DNA of 7,693 nt from Mucilaginibacter sp. (lineage in GTDB: Bacteria; Bacteroidota; Bacteroidia; Sphingobacteriales; Sphingobacteriaceae), in assembly GCA_025934475.1 (NCBI GenBank), contig JAICXZ010000131.1, positions 1 to 7,693 on the forward strand, read 5' to 3'. The notes under the pieces are model-generated. The model saw only the letters and a program-made list of their open reading frames with translations, ran no database searches and had not been told where the DNA came from. Below are positions 1 to 6,873 of the stretch, piece after piece. Numbering within the stretch: the stretch's first letter is position 1; every line of letters begins with the position of its first letter. A program made the position numbers and the translations under genes.

Positions 1-3
1 AAG

Positions 4-34
4 TTTGACGGATATATATTATTTACTATTTTCC
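4..34 (+). promoter_or_regulatory. Possible Bacteroidota-type promoter for the double-glycine peptide
   Basis: TTTG at 4-7 is followed after exactly 19 bases by TATTTTCC at 27-34. This partly fits the Bacteroidota sigma-factor consensus (-33 TTTG, -7 TAnnTTTG), with the last two bases of the -7 box wrong. Transcription would begin near 40 and give a leader of about 25 bases before the ATG at 65. The region is AT-rich, so a chance match is possible. Confidence 0.35.
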
Positions 35-64
35 CCGAACAATAAATATTAAACCTTAACAAAC

Positions 65-244
65 ATGAAAACCACAAAAAAAACCCTTGCCTTTCAAAAT
101 CGTGTATTATCCAGAAATGAAATGAAAAAAATTATTGGCGGTGTTGCAGCAAAAAGTTGTCAGACTGATGCGGATTGTCCTACAGGAAGACAGTGCCAGT
201 CAGGAGAATGTCAAGCGAAGAGTTCGATTGGCACTAATGATTGA
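65..244 (+). CDS. Double-glycine leader, cysteine-rich small peptide (bacteriocin-like / RiPP-type precursor)
   Basis: A 59-residue ORF starts at ATG 65 and stops at TGA 242-244. No Shine-Dalgarno sequence is visible, as is usual in Bacteroidota. Residues 1-26 form a leader ending LSRNEMKKIIGG. This matches the classic double-glycine pattern: Leu -12, Ser -11, Glu -8, Met -7, Ile -4, Gly -2, Gly -1. Such leaders are normally cut after GG by a C39-peptidase ABC exporter. The predicted mature part (27-59, 33 residues) has cysteines at 32, 38, 44 and 49, spaced C-x5-C-x5-C-x4-C, within a 'DCP.G..C..GEC' pattern. The core is roughly neutral to slightly acidic, unlike strongly cationic bacteriocins. 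It could be a bacteriocin-like peptide, a disulfide-knotted secreted peptide or a signal. No modifying enzyme, exporter or immunity gene lies downstream, and the upstream side is outside the window. The family type is well supported; the function is unknown. Confidence 0.8.
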   Translation: MKTTKKTLAFQNRVLSRNEMKKIIGGVAAKSCQTDADCPTGRQCQSGECQAKSSIGTND

Positions 245-265
245 GGTTAGTCATTGAATTTAATC

Positions 266-304
266 AAAAAGAGAGGAAGTATGTTTTATGCTTCCTTTTA
301 TTTT
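266..304. terminator. Intrinsic terminator, probably bidirectional, between convergent genes
   Basis: GGAAGTAT (275-282) pairs with ATGCTTCC (288-295) around a 5-base loop, with one G-T wobble. On the plus strand the stem is followed by TTTTATTTT (296-304), a good rho-independent signal 31 bases after the peptide's stop codon. On the minus strand the stem is followed after four bases by a T5 run (complement of 266-270). It could therefore also end the outer-membrane receptor gene, whose stop is at 313-315. Confidence 0.75.
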
Positions 305-312
305 CTAACGCC

Positions 313-2724
313 TCAATTTTCACTACCGTCTCCCAGTCTGTTTTGCTCCTGCGTATTACGGCTTCTTACTTTTGGATTCGAACTACCAAAGTGATAGCTA
401 AATGCAACCGTTATAAAGTGGTCGCTCAATTGGTCCCTTTCCTTAATATCCAGATTAGCGTAATTGGTGTGATATTTATTATAATCGGTATTAAAAATAT
501 CGGTGGCGGTTAACCTAAGCGTTCCCTTATTGTGCAAAATAGAATAACTTATCCCTGCATTCATATAAAAAAGGGGCTGATACCGGCTTATAATATAGTA
601 AGAAGATGATTCATACTTATCATACAGTTGCAGGTTGAGTCTTTGCGACAATTTGAAGTTTTGAGTAAGGTATATATTGAAACCGTTGGTAAGCCTTGAT
701 GGAACAGAATTCAGCGTGTACGCATATTTTTCGTGAAAAATGTCCACGGTAGCATCGATGTTCCACCATGGCGTGAAGGTTACCGGTAAGGCAAACTCAG
801 CCTGGTATTGATAATGTGTACCCAGGTTAGCTTTGGTTGATTTATATACTTTGGTGATATTGTCCTGCTCAAAAACATTTCCATAAAAATGGTCGGTGAT
901 GATCGTCATCAAACTGATCTTATACTTATCCGCAATTAAGTCGGAGAGCTCATACGTATTGAAATATTCTGGTCTAAGGAAAGGATTGCCGGTGTTATAA
1001 TAAAACTGATCGACATAACCTATAAAAGGATTCAGGTCCTGATAATCGGGCCTGAGTATCGTTCGCCGGTAAAAGACTGTTAACAGGTTGTTTTTATCCA
1101 GTTGGTGGCTTACCTGTACATTGGGGAAAAGATTGTTGTATGAGCTATCCACCTGCTTGTTTGGATTAACCGAAAGCCCGGTCGAATTAGTGCGCTCATC
1201 GCGCATGTTAACAGAAATGGTCGTCTTATTGAATTTACCTTCGATGCCAAGGTATGCAGCGTCAAGACGCTCACCATAAGTGAATTGATTATTCAGATCA
1301 GTACCGTAAACAAGCTGATTAAAGCCTATAGAATTCCCACTGTTTACCTTGCTGCTTTTTGCACCTGCACTAAAGCGTATGGCGTCTGATAGACGCTGAA
1401 CAAAATCCAGGTTAGCCGACCAGATAGTTATATGTGATGGCGAGCTGTCCTTATAAAAAATACTGCTATCGGGTTGACCGGACTCACCAAAAAAAACGTT
1501 TTGTAAGGTTTCGTCCGAATGACGATGATAATCGGAGTAATCCGCATTTCCTGACAATACGCTATGGCCGTCTTGATCGAGGTTACCTTTATAGTTAACA
1601 TCGTAGCTCATATTGCTGATGTTCCTGTTGATATTCGAATGTGTACCGATGCTCGAGTTGGGCTGACCATCGATCGAAATTGCCGTGTTGTTCGACTTAT
1701 CGATAGGCGTATGATTATAAAAACCATTGATCAAAAAACCAACGGTTTGGCCCTTTGCTAGTTGGTAATCGGCGCCAACATTAAAATTATTGTTGATGGC
1801 TTTAAGGTGAGCCATGTAATCAAGGTCGAAATCATATTCATGACCACCGGTGTTGATCAAGCGTTCGTTAGAAATAGTATGTGGAATTTTATTATCCTGG
1901 AAACCATAGCTGGCAAAAAGGTTTAATTTCTCGGTACGCAGCGTATAGGTAAGACCAGTCGAGAATTTATAGTCCTCCTCAAAACCCGCCAATTGTGAAA
2001 ATGCAAAATTAGACCCCAGATTTTTATTCTTTTTCAGGATAATATTGATCATCCCTCCCGATGCGGCAGCCTCATATTTAGCTCCGGGGTTATCAACCAG
2101 CTCAATCTGACTAATACTGCTGGCCTGGTAATTTCTCAAAAAATTAGCCAGTTCATCGCCGGTTAGCAAAACCGGTTTGCCGTCAATAGCTATCAGGGCT
2201 TTCTTGCCTCCATGGTATAATATATCACCATTGTTTACTTTCACTCCAGGCGAAGAGGAGAGCACATCGTACACGGAGTTCCCAGCCGCGCTTACGTTTT
2301 GGTCTACATTCAGAATGGTTTTATCCGGCCGTACTTCAACATAGTCTCTTTTTCCGGCTATCGTTACCTCGCCAAGATGGGTAGTGCTTATTTTGAGGGC
2401 TATCGAACCTATATCCAAACTGTTACCATTATTTAGCTGGTAGGGTCCGGCGTATAATTTTTCGTAGTTGAGCTTGGTAATAAATAAGAGATAATTGCCA
2501 GGTTGCAGGCTGCTGAAATTAAAGGTTCCGTCTTTGCCGCTAATGGTACCCTTCACTACAGATGAGTCCTGGGCTTTCAGAATCACAACTGTCGCCGCTT
2601 CGGCTCGCGCCGAATTTTCTATACGGATATTGCCGTGTATTGCCGAAGACGCCGATTGTCCGGATGCTGCGAAAGAAGCAACAACAAGCGATACGGTTAA
2701 AAAATATCCGGCAAAGAGTCTCAT
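313..2724 (-). CDS. TonB-dependent-receptor-like outer membrane beta-barrel protein
   Basis: This is an 803-residue protein. Residues 1-22 are a signal peptide (hydrophobic LTVSLVVASFAA, cleavage probably ASG|Q). Residues about 29-113 form a carboxypeptidase-regulatory-like beta-sandwich (G.I...G...A.V.L, then the typical GTFNFSSLQPGNYLL strand). Residues about 115-232 resemble a TonB receptor plug, with LSSSPGVKVNNGDI, IDGKPV, and the hallmark NPGAKYEAAASGGMINIILKK at its end. The rest, about 240-785, is an aromatic-rich barrel of the 'outer membrane beta-barrel family' type (OMP_b-brl_3), containing RRTILRPDYQDLNPF and FLRPEYFNTYELS. A charged tail of about 25 residues follows the last strand (VAFSYHFG), as often seen in this subfamily. 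The length is normal for the family and the frame is intact. There is no SusD, anti-sigma factor or ECF sigma gene beside it, so the ligand cannot be guessed. It is monocistronic by context. Confidence 0.9.
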   Translation of the reverse strand: MRLFAGYFLTVSLVVASFAASGQSASSAIHGNIRIENSARAEAATVVILKAQDSSVVKGTISGKDGTFNFSSLQPGNYLLFITKLNYEKLYAGPYQLNNGNSLDIGSIALKISTTHLGEVTIAGKRDYVEVRPDKTILNVDQNVSAAGNSVYDVLSSSPGVKVNNGDILYHGGKKALIAIDGKPVLLTGDELANFLRNYQASSISQIELVDNPGAKYEAAASGGMINIILKKNKNLGSNFAFSQLAGFEEDYKFSTGLTYTLRTEKLNLFASYGFQDNKIPHTISNERLINTGGHEYDFDLDYMAHLKAINNNFNVGADYQLAKGQTVGFLINGFYNHTPIDKSNNTAISIDGQPNSSIGTHSNINRNISNMSYDVNYKGNLDQDGHSVLSGNADYSDYHRHSDETLQNVFFGESGQPDSSIFYKDSSPSHITIWSANLDFVQRLSDAIRFSAGAKSSKVNSGNSIGFNQLVYGTDLNNQFTYGERLDAAYLGIEGKFNKTTISVNMRDERTNSTGLSVNPNKQVDSSYNNLFPNVQVSHQLDKNNLLTVFYRRTILRPDYQDLNPFIGYVDQFYYNTGNPFLRPEYFNTYELSDLIADKYKISLMTIITDHFYGNVFEQDNITKVYKSTKANLGTHYQYQAEFALPVTFTPWWNIDATVDIFHEKYAYTLNSVPSRLTNGFNIYLTQNFKLSQRLNLQLYDKYESSSYYIISRYQPLFYMNAGISYSILHNKGTLRLTATDIFNTDYNKYHTNYANLDIKERDQLSDHFITVAFSYHFGSSNPKVRSRNTQEQNRLGDGSEN

Positions 2725-3023
2725 TAATTAGGGAAAGTAAAGGTTTGGTCTATATTTTTCAGTTTTAATTCAGTCGCAATATAGCAACTTAATATCATAA
2801 TTAATAAAATAAATAGCTTCATTTTAACGATAAATTAATAAGAAATATTCCTGATAACTAAAATTTTATATTACCATTAATAAATTTAATTAGTTAAATA
2901 TTTTGGATAGATAATCGATTCGTATAATATGTTGAAACCAATAAATATTAATTACCAAACTCGGCTGTCAAATAATTGTATTTTTGAGCGGGTTGCTATA
3001 TTTGTTTCCCCTGTAATTATCAA
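2725..3023. other. AT-rich divergent intergenic region
   Basis: This 299-bp spacer separates two divergent starts. By direct count, 2761-2940 has 34 G/C in 180 bases (about 19%), far below the flanking genes. I found a clear promoter-like element for the plus-strand hydrolase at its right end (2975-3004). I found no convincing TTTG/TAnnTTTG pair for the minus-strand receptor gene, and no RNA gene, strong hairpin or plausible protein. Confidence 0.6.
2975..3004 (+). promoter_or_regulatory. Promoter for the secreted alpha/beta hydrolase
   Basis: TATATTTG at 2997-3004 is a perfect match to the Bacteroidota -7 consensus TAnnTTTG. ATTG at 2975-2978, 18 bases upstream, is an acceptable -33 element. 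A full TTTG at 2983-2986 is too close (10 bases) to act as the -33 box. The predicted start, about 6-8 bases downstream, leaves a leader of roughly 12-14 bases before the ATG at 3024. Confidence 0.55.
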
Positions 3024-4316
3024 ATGAAAAAACTAATTGTCCTGTTACTGGCGGCGTTTTGTCTCGAGGCATCCGCTCAAACCGAACCCGCCAGTTATGC
3101 TGCTGCTGTCAGCAAATTCACCGGTTTCTATAACAGCAATAAGCCCGATAGCATTTACAAAATGTTTGGCCCGCCAATGATGGGCGCCCTAACTCCCGAT
3201 AAATGGAAATCGACATTTTCCCAGCTCAAATCGCAGTTGGGGAACCTTACGCAAAATACCTTTGTGAGTTATGCTGCTCCCGTTGCGGTATATAAATCAA
3301 CCTTTCAGAATGCGGCCCTGTCAATGAGCTTATCGCTCGATCAAAAGAATATGATCATAGGACTGCTATTCAAGCCGACCGACCAACCTCAGCCCATGGC
3401 GTCTGATAAAAAGACCATGGACCCTTCACTTGTGGAGTCGCCAATTTCATTAAAGACAGTCGCGGGGGTGATCAGCGGCACTTTAACTATACCGAAGGAT
3501 GCGTCCGGTAAAATACCAGTAGTTCTGATCATTGCAGGTTCTGGCCCTACCGACCGCAATGGAAATAGCCCCCAATTGCAGTTAAGGACCAACGCCTACC
3601 TGGAGCTGGCCGAGGGCCTCGGCAAAAACGGCATCGCATCTGTCAGATACGACAAGCGAATGGTAGGCGCAAGTCAAACAGGAAATAAGGAGAGCGATCT
3701 GCGTTTTGAAGATTATGTTGACGACGCTGTTGGATTAGTACAAATGCTGAACAGCGATGAGCGTTTTTCGAAAGTGATAGTACTTGGCCATAGCGAGGGC
3801 TCGTTGGTGGGGATGCTGGCTTGCCATGATGAACCCGTCAAAGGCTACATTTCAATTGCCGGCGCCGGCGAAAGGGCCGATAAAATATTGACCGAGCAGA
3901 TGAAATCTAAATCGGAAACACAGCAGCAACACTTTAAAGCTTTGTTAGATACTTTGAAAAAAGGTAAAACCATCGACAATATCGATCCGGGACTGTGGTT
4001 CATTGCAAGGCCCACGATACAAAAGTATCTTATGTCGTGGTGCAGATACGACCCTCAACACGAGATAAAGGCTGTAAAGGTACCGGCACTGATTATTCAG
4101 GGCACCACCGACCTGCAGGTGAGCACGACTAACGCTGAAAAATTAAAAAAAGGGAAATCGGATGCGCAATTGGTTATCATTCCTAATATGAACCACATCA
4201 TGAAGGAAGCACCCGCAGACCACGATCAGAACCTGGCTACGTACAACAATCCCGATCTCCCACTCAAAACCGAGCTGGTACCGGATATTGTGAAGTTTAT
4301 ACACAGCATCAACTAG
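3024..4316 (+). CDS. Secreted alpha/beta hydrolase with DUF3887-like N-terminal domain
   Basis: This 430-residue protein has a signal peptide MKKLIVLLLAAFCLEASA|QT, cleaved after residue 18. Residues about 25-115 look like a DUF3887-type module (A..VS.F.GFYNSNKPDSIYKMF), an NTF2-like fold often placed before serine hydrolases. Residues about 140-430 form an alpha/beta hydrolase of the serine aminopeptidase (S33/Hydrolase_4) type. It has an oxyanion-hole strand ending in AGSGPTDRNGN (171-181), a nucleophile elbow GHSEGS with Ser257, the acid Asp363 in QGTTDLQV, and the base His391 in NMNHIMK. All three catalytic residues are present. The expected reaction is hydrolysis of an ester or small amide in the periplasm or outside the cell; the substrate is unknown. 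The gene stands alone and is convergent with the DinB-family gene. Confidence 0.88.
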   Translation: MKKLIVLLLAAFCLEASAQTEPASYAAAVSKFTGFYNSNKPDSIYKMFGPPMMGALTPDKWKSTFSQLKSQLGNLTQNTFVSYAAPVAVYKSTFQNAALSMSLSLDQKNMIIGLLFKPTDQPQPMASDKKTMDPSLVESPISLKTVAGVISGTLTIPKDASGKIPVVLIIAGSGPTDRNGNSPQLQLRTNAYLELAEGLGKNGIASVRYDKRMVGASQTGNKESDLRFEDYVDDAVGLVQMLNSDERFSKVIVLGHSEGSLVGMLACHDEPVKGYISIAGAGERADKILTEQMKSKSETQQQHFKALLDTLKKGKTIDNIDPGLWFIARPTIQKYLMSWCRYDPQHEIKAVKVPALIIQGTTDLQVSTTNAEKLKKGKSDAQLVIIPNMNHIMKEAPADHDQNLATYNNPDLPLKTELVPDIVKFIHSIN

Positions 4317-4323
4317 CACAATT

Positions 4324-4415
4324 AATATCGAATATCGAACGCAGAATAATGAATTTCGAAGTTTTGTAATCACGATCCTTCGAAATGCGATATTGGAAAT
4401 TCGATATTCGATATT
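4324..4415. repeat. 92-bp imperfect palindromic repeat (REP/MITE-like)
   Basis: The outer arms AATATCGAATATCGAA (4324-4339) and TTCGATATTCGATATT (4400-4415) are perfect 16-bp inverted complements. Inside them ATTTCGAAG (4353-4361) pairs with CTTCGAAAT (4378-4386). The two intervening segments are both 13 bases long and pair partly (AATA 4345-4348 with TATT 4391-4394). The loop is 4362-4377. Each outer arm is itself a direct repeat of the 8-mer AATATCGA. The element fills nearly the whole gap between the stop codons of two convergent genes. I recall similar TATCGAATATCGAA palindromes as dispersed elements in Bacteroidota genomes, but copy number cannot be seen here. No T-run follows on either strand, so it is not a classic terminator. 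Confidence 0.85.
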
Positions 4416-4421
4416 CAAAAA

Positions 4422-4892
4422 TTATTCCCAGTCTCCTAATAATCTCCTTACCAGGATAATCTGTCCGGTGTGATACGAGTTGTGATCCGCTATTTGTAAG
4501 GCTTCGCGCAAAATACTTTGGCCATCACCATGAGGCAAAGCTTTATAAATATCCTCATTCTTCAGCAGATCGATAAACTCATCCCTATCGTCACTGATCT
4601 GCCGAAGTGATTTCTCCCAGGTTTCTTCATCAACAGGAGCTGTTTCCTCCACCCAATAACCATCGGGCCAGGCAGGTGAAATATGTTTTTCGCTTTTGCT
4701 GAATTCGAGCATATCCCATTGGGCGATGCGGATATGTTCTATCAACTGCCAGACGCTGTAAGGCAACAGGCCGGGTACCACACCACGCAGTTCGGGCGCA
4801 AGGCCTTCTATTGCATCGTCAAAACTGGCGTGTGCCATACCGCCCTCGAGCAGTTTAATTAATTCGGCTATTAAAATTTTATGCTGGTCCAT
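4422..4892 (-). CDS. DinB-family (DUF664-like) putative metal-binding protein
   Basis: This 156-residue cytoplasmic protein is rich in alpha helix and has no signal peptide. It fits the DinB/YfiT four-helix-bundle superfamily. The three expected metal-ligand histidines are present: His53 in the helix SVWQLIEHIRIAQWDML, and His137 and His141 in IADHNSYHTGQIILVRRLLG, the usual C-terminal signature 'H..YH.GQI...R..LG'. Length is normal (about 150-170). Relatives include DNA-damage-inducible DinB of Bacillus and thiol-dependent S-transferases, and the reaction of most members is unknown. The start at 4892 lies 83 bases from the divergent DUF885 gene. I see no clear promoter of its own. Confidence 0.87.
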   Translation of the reverse strand: MDQHKILIAELIKLLEGGMAHASFDDAIEGLAPELRGVVPGLLPYSVWQLIEHIRIAQWDMLEFSKSEKHISPAWPDGYWVEETAPVDEETWEKSLRQISDDRDEFIDLLKNEDIYKALPHGDGQSILREALQIADHNSYHTGQIILVRRLLGDWE

Positions 4893-4919
4893 CTTAGTGA
4901 TAATTTCTATTTTCTATAC

Positions 4920-4950
4920 TTTGGCGTTGACCAAATTGTTTTTAAGTTTA
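4920..4950 (+). promoter_or_regulatory. Promoter for the DUF885 lipoprotein gene
   Basis: TTTG at 4920-4923 is followed by a spacer of exactly 19 bases and then TAAGTTTA at 4943-4950. The -7 box matches TAnnTTTG except for the last base. Transcription would begin near 4956, giving a leader of about 20 bases before the GTG at 4976. This placement supports the GTG as the start codon. Confidence 0.55.
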
Positions 4951-4975
4951 TCCATTCAAGTTAATTCATCCGGTT

Positions 4976-6739
4976 GTGATAAAAAAATTACTCTTTTTTT
5001 TACTGTTGACGGCCATTTTCGCCGCTTGCAAAAAAGATTCCATGGCTCCTGTCAACGGCAGCGTCGATGATGCCGCGTTCAATGATTATGAAAAACATTT
5101 CCTGGATGAATTCTGGAAGCTGAATCCGGATTGGGGCACAAGTGTAGGTTATCATAAATACGACAGCATTTTGCTGATACCCGATAAAAAATATCGCACT
5201 AAACTGGTCGATTTTGCCAAAATTCAGCTTGATTCACTGGGTAAGTTTCAGCCGACGACATTTCTGCAAACCAATAAAATGGATTATGCCATCATGCAAA
5301 ACCAAATGAATTACATGATATGGCAGGTACAGCAACTGAAGCAATACGAGTGGGATCCTTCATCATATAACGTTATCGGCACTTTTGCTTACATGCTCAA
5401 TGAACATTATTCACCGCTTTCAAAACGCCTCACCAATTTTTATCAGAAGATGGCCAACATCCCGGCTTATTATAAGGAAGCCGAAAAGGATCTGAAAAAC
5501 CCCGTACCCGAGCTTATGGATTTGGCCATTGAGCAGCATTTGGGTGGCTTAGGTGTATTTGAAGCAGATTTTGCCGACTCACTCAAAAAAACCAATATTC
5601 CCGAAGCGACAAAAAAATTAATGCTCGACAGAGCTAAACTCTCGGCCGATGCAATAAAAGGGTATACAGAATTCCTTAAGACCATGAAAAACGACCATCC
5701 TCGCAGTTTCAGATTGGGGAAGGATCTGTATGAGGATAAATTCAAATACGAAATTCAATCGGCAAAAACGGCCCAACAGATGTATAACGCAGCGGTTGAG
5801 CGCAAGAAATTTATTCATCACGAAATGGCGAAGCTCAGTGTGAAGCTTTGGCCCAAATATTTCGGAACAAAGCCAATGCCGTCGGACTCACTTGAGATGA
5901 TCGGCAAAATGATCGACACGCTCTCTGCCAGTCACGTGAAACCGGATGAGTTCCAATCGGCTATTGTGAATGAGCTGCCTAAACTAAGGGCGTTTGTGGC
6001 ACAAAAGGATCTGATTACCCTGGATCCAACCAAACCATTGGAGGTACGCAAAGAGCCGGGTTATATGGCCGGAGTTGCGGGTGCATCGATGAGCTCGCCC
6101 GGCCCTTACGACGCGGGGCAGAACTCCTATTTCAATGTAGGCAGCCTGTCGGGATGGCCGGCGGAAAAAGCGGAGAGTTTCCTGCGGGAATACAACCAGT
6201 ATATCTTGCAGATTCTTTGCATTCATGAAGCTATACCAGGCCACTATGCGCAGTTGGTTTACGCCAACAAGGCGCCAAGCATGATCAAATCTATTTTCGG
6301 TAACACTGCTATGGTAGAAGGCTGGGCCGTGTACAGTGAACAAATGATGCTCGACGCAGGGTTTGGCGACAATGCGCCCGAAATGTGGCTGATGTGGTAT
6401 AAATGGAACCTGCGTTCGGTTTGCAATACCATACTCGACTATAGCGTTCACTGCCAGAATATGCAGAAACAAACTGCGCTTGCATTACTGACACATGAGG
6501 CTTTCCAGCAGCAGGCAGAAGCCGAAGGTAAATGGAAACGTGTAAGCGTAACCAGCGTACAACTCGACAGCTACTATACCGGCTACAAAGAGATAATGGA
6601 TCTGCGCGATGACTACAAAAGCAAAATGGGCGACCAGTACAAATTAAAAGACTTTAACGAAAAGTTTTTAAGCTACGGCAATGCTCCGGTAAAGCTAATC
6701 AAAGACGCGATGCTGGCTAAGGAAGTTAAGAAAAATTAG
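4976..6739 (+). CDS. DUF885-family lipoprotein, putative zinc metallopeptidase
   Basis: This 587-residue protein starts at GTG 4976. That start is preferred because it gives a complete lipoprotein signal, MIKKLLFFLLLTAIFAAC, with the lipidated Cys18 followed by KKD. The first in-frame ATG (codon 23) would remove it. The mature protein is mostly helical and matches the DUF885 family over its full length. The hallmark is HEAIPGH (His417, Glu418, His423), a variant of the gluzincin HExxH motif with two extra residues, followed by MVEGWAVYSEQM, in which Glu448 may be the third metal ligand. Other family features are AGASMSSPGPYDAG.NSYFNV (about 368-387) before the motif, and QLDSYYTGYKEIMDLR near the C-terminus. 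Residues 35-60 (FWKLNPDWGTSVGYHKYD) match the family's usual N-terminus. It is probably a periplasm-facing or surface lipoprotein peptidase; the substrate is unknown. The gene is monocistronic. Confidence 0.88.
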   Translation: MIKKLLFFLLLTAIFAACKKDSMAPVNGSVDDAAFNDYEKHFLDEFWKLNPDWGTSVGYHKYDSILLIPDKKYRTKLVDFAKIQLDSLGKFQPTTFLQTNKMDYAIMQNQMNYMIWQVQQLKQYEWDPSSYNVIGTFAYMLNEHYSPLSKRLTNFYQKMANIPAYYKEAEKDLKNPVPELMDLAIEQHLGGLGVFEADFADSLKKTNIPEATKKLMLDRAKLSADAIKGYTEFLKTMKNDHPRSFRLGKDLYEDKFKYEIQSAKTAQQMYNAAVERKKFIHHEMAKLSVKLWPKYFGTKPMPSDSLEMIGKMIDTLSASHVKPDEFQSAIVNELPKLRAFVAQKDLITLDPTKPLEVRKEPGYMAGVAGASMSSPGPYDAGQNSYFNVGSLSGWPAEKAESFLREYNQYILQILCIHEAIPGHYAQLVYANKAPSMIKSIFGNTAMVEGWAVYSEQMMLDAGFGDNAPEMWLMWYKWNLRSVCNTILDYSVHCQNMQKQTALALLTHEAFQQQAEAEGKWKRVSVTSVQLDSYYTGYKEIMDLRDDYKSKMGDQYKLKDFNEKFLSYGNAPVKLIKDAMLAKEVKKN

Positions 6740-6756
6740 GTGCCCAAGTTATAACG

Positions 6757-6862
6757 GTTAAAAAAGGTTATAAAAGTTATAGAACTAGATTCTCAATCCC
6801 GCACAACTCTTTCATCTTCTATAACCTTTATAACCTCTTTAACTTTTATCACCTTTTTTAAC
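6757..6862. repeat. Large inverted repeat of GTTATAA-type units, likely bidirectional terminator
   Basis: GGTTATAAAAGTTATAGAA (6766-6784) pairs with 6817-6835 at 18 of 19 positions around a 32-base loop, and the pairing continues outward into A/T runs. A second register also works: 6757-6783 is complementary to 6836-6862 at 25 of 27 positions. The right side therefore holds two tandem copies of the complementary unit. The element fills most of the 134-bp gap between two convergent genes. The first stem is followed by T-rich sequence on both strands (TCTTTAACTTTT on plus, TTTTTTAAC on minus), consistent with termination in both directions. It is unrelated in sequence to the palindrome at 4324-4415. 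Confidence 0.8.
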
Positions 6863-6873
6863 TAAATAACAAC

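Noticed and set aside
241..513. 90-residue plus-strand ORF
   Set aside because: It overlaps the peptide's stop codon, runs through the terminator and lies antisense to the receptor C-terminus. It has no family-like features.
2929..3027. 32-codon plus-strand ORF whose stop overlaps the hydrolase start
   Set aside because: It spans the best promoter in the window and its peptide has no recognisable features. The overlap with ATG 3024 is most likely chance.
4143..4418. 91-residue minus-strand ORF beginning MNIEYRISNIAF
   Set aside because: Its start lies in the palindrome at 4324-4415 and the rest is antisense to the intact hydrolase. 'EYRISN' is simply the repeat translated.
4893..4975. Promoter for the DinB-family gene on the minus strand
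   Set aside because: A TTTG is present on the minus strand (complement of CAAA at 4932-4935), but no TAnnTTTG-like box lies at the right distance, so I do not call it.
5984..6472. 162-residue minus-strand ORF
   Set aside because: It lies entirely antisense to the most conserved part of the DUF885 gene, including HEAIPGH. It is a shadow ORF.
6757..6862. CRISPR-like or tandem array from repeated GTTATAA units
   Set aside because: The units are adjacent or inverted, with no regular unique spacers and no cas genes, so inverted repeat/terminator fits better.
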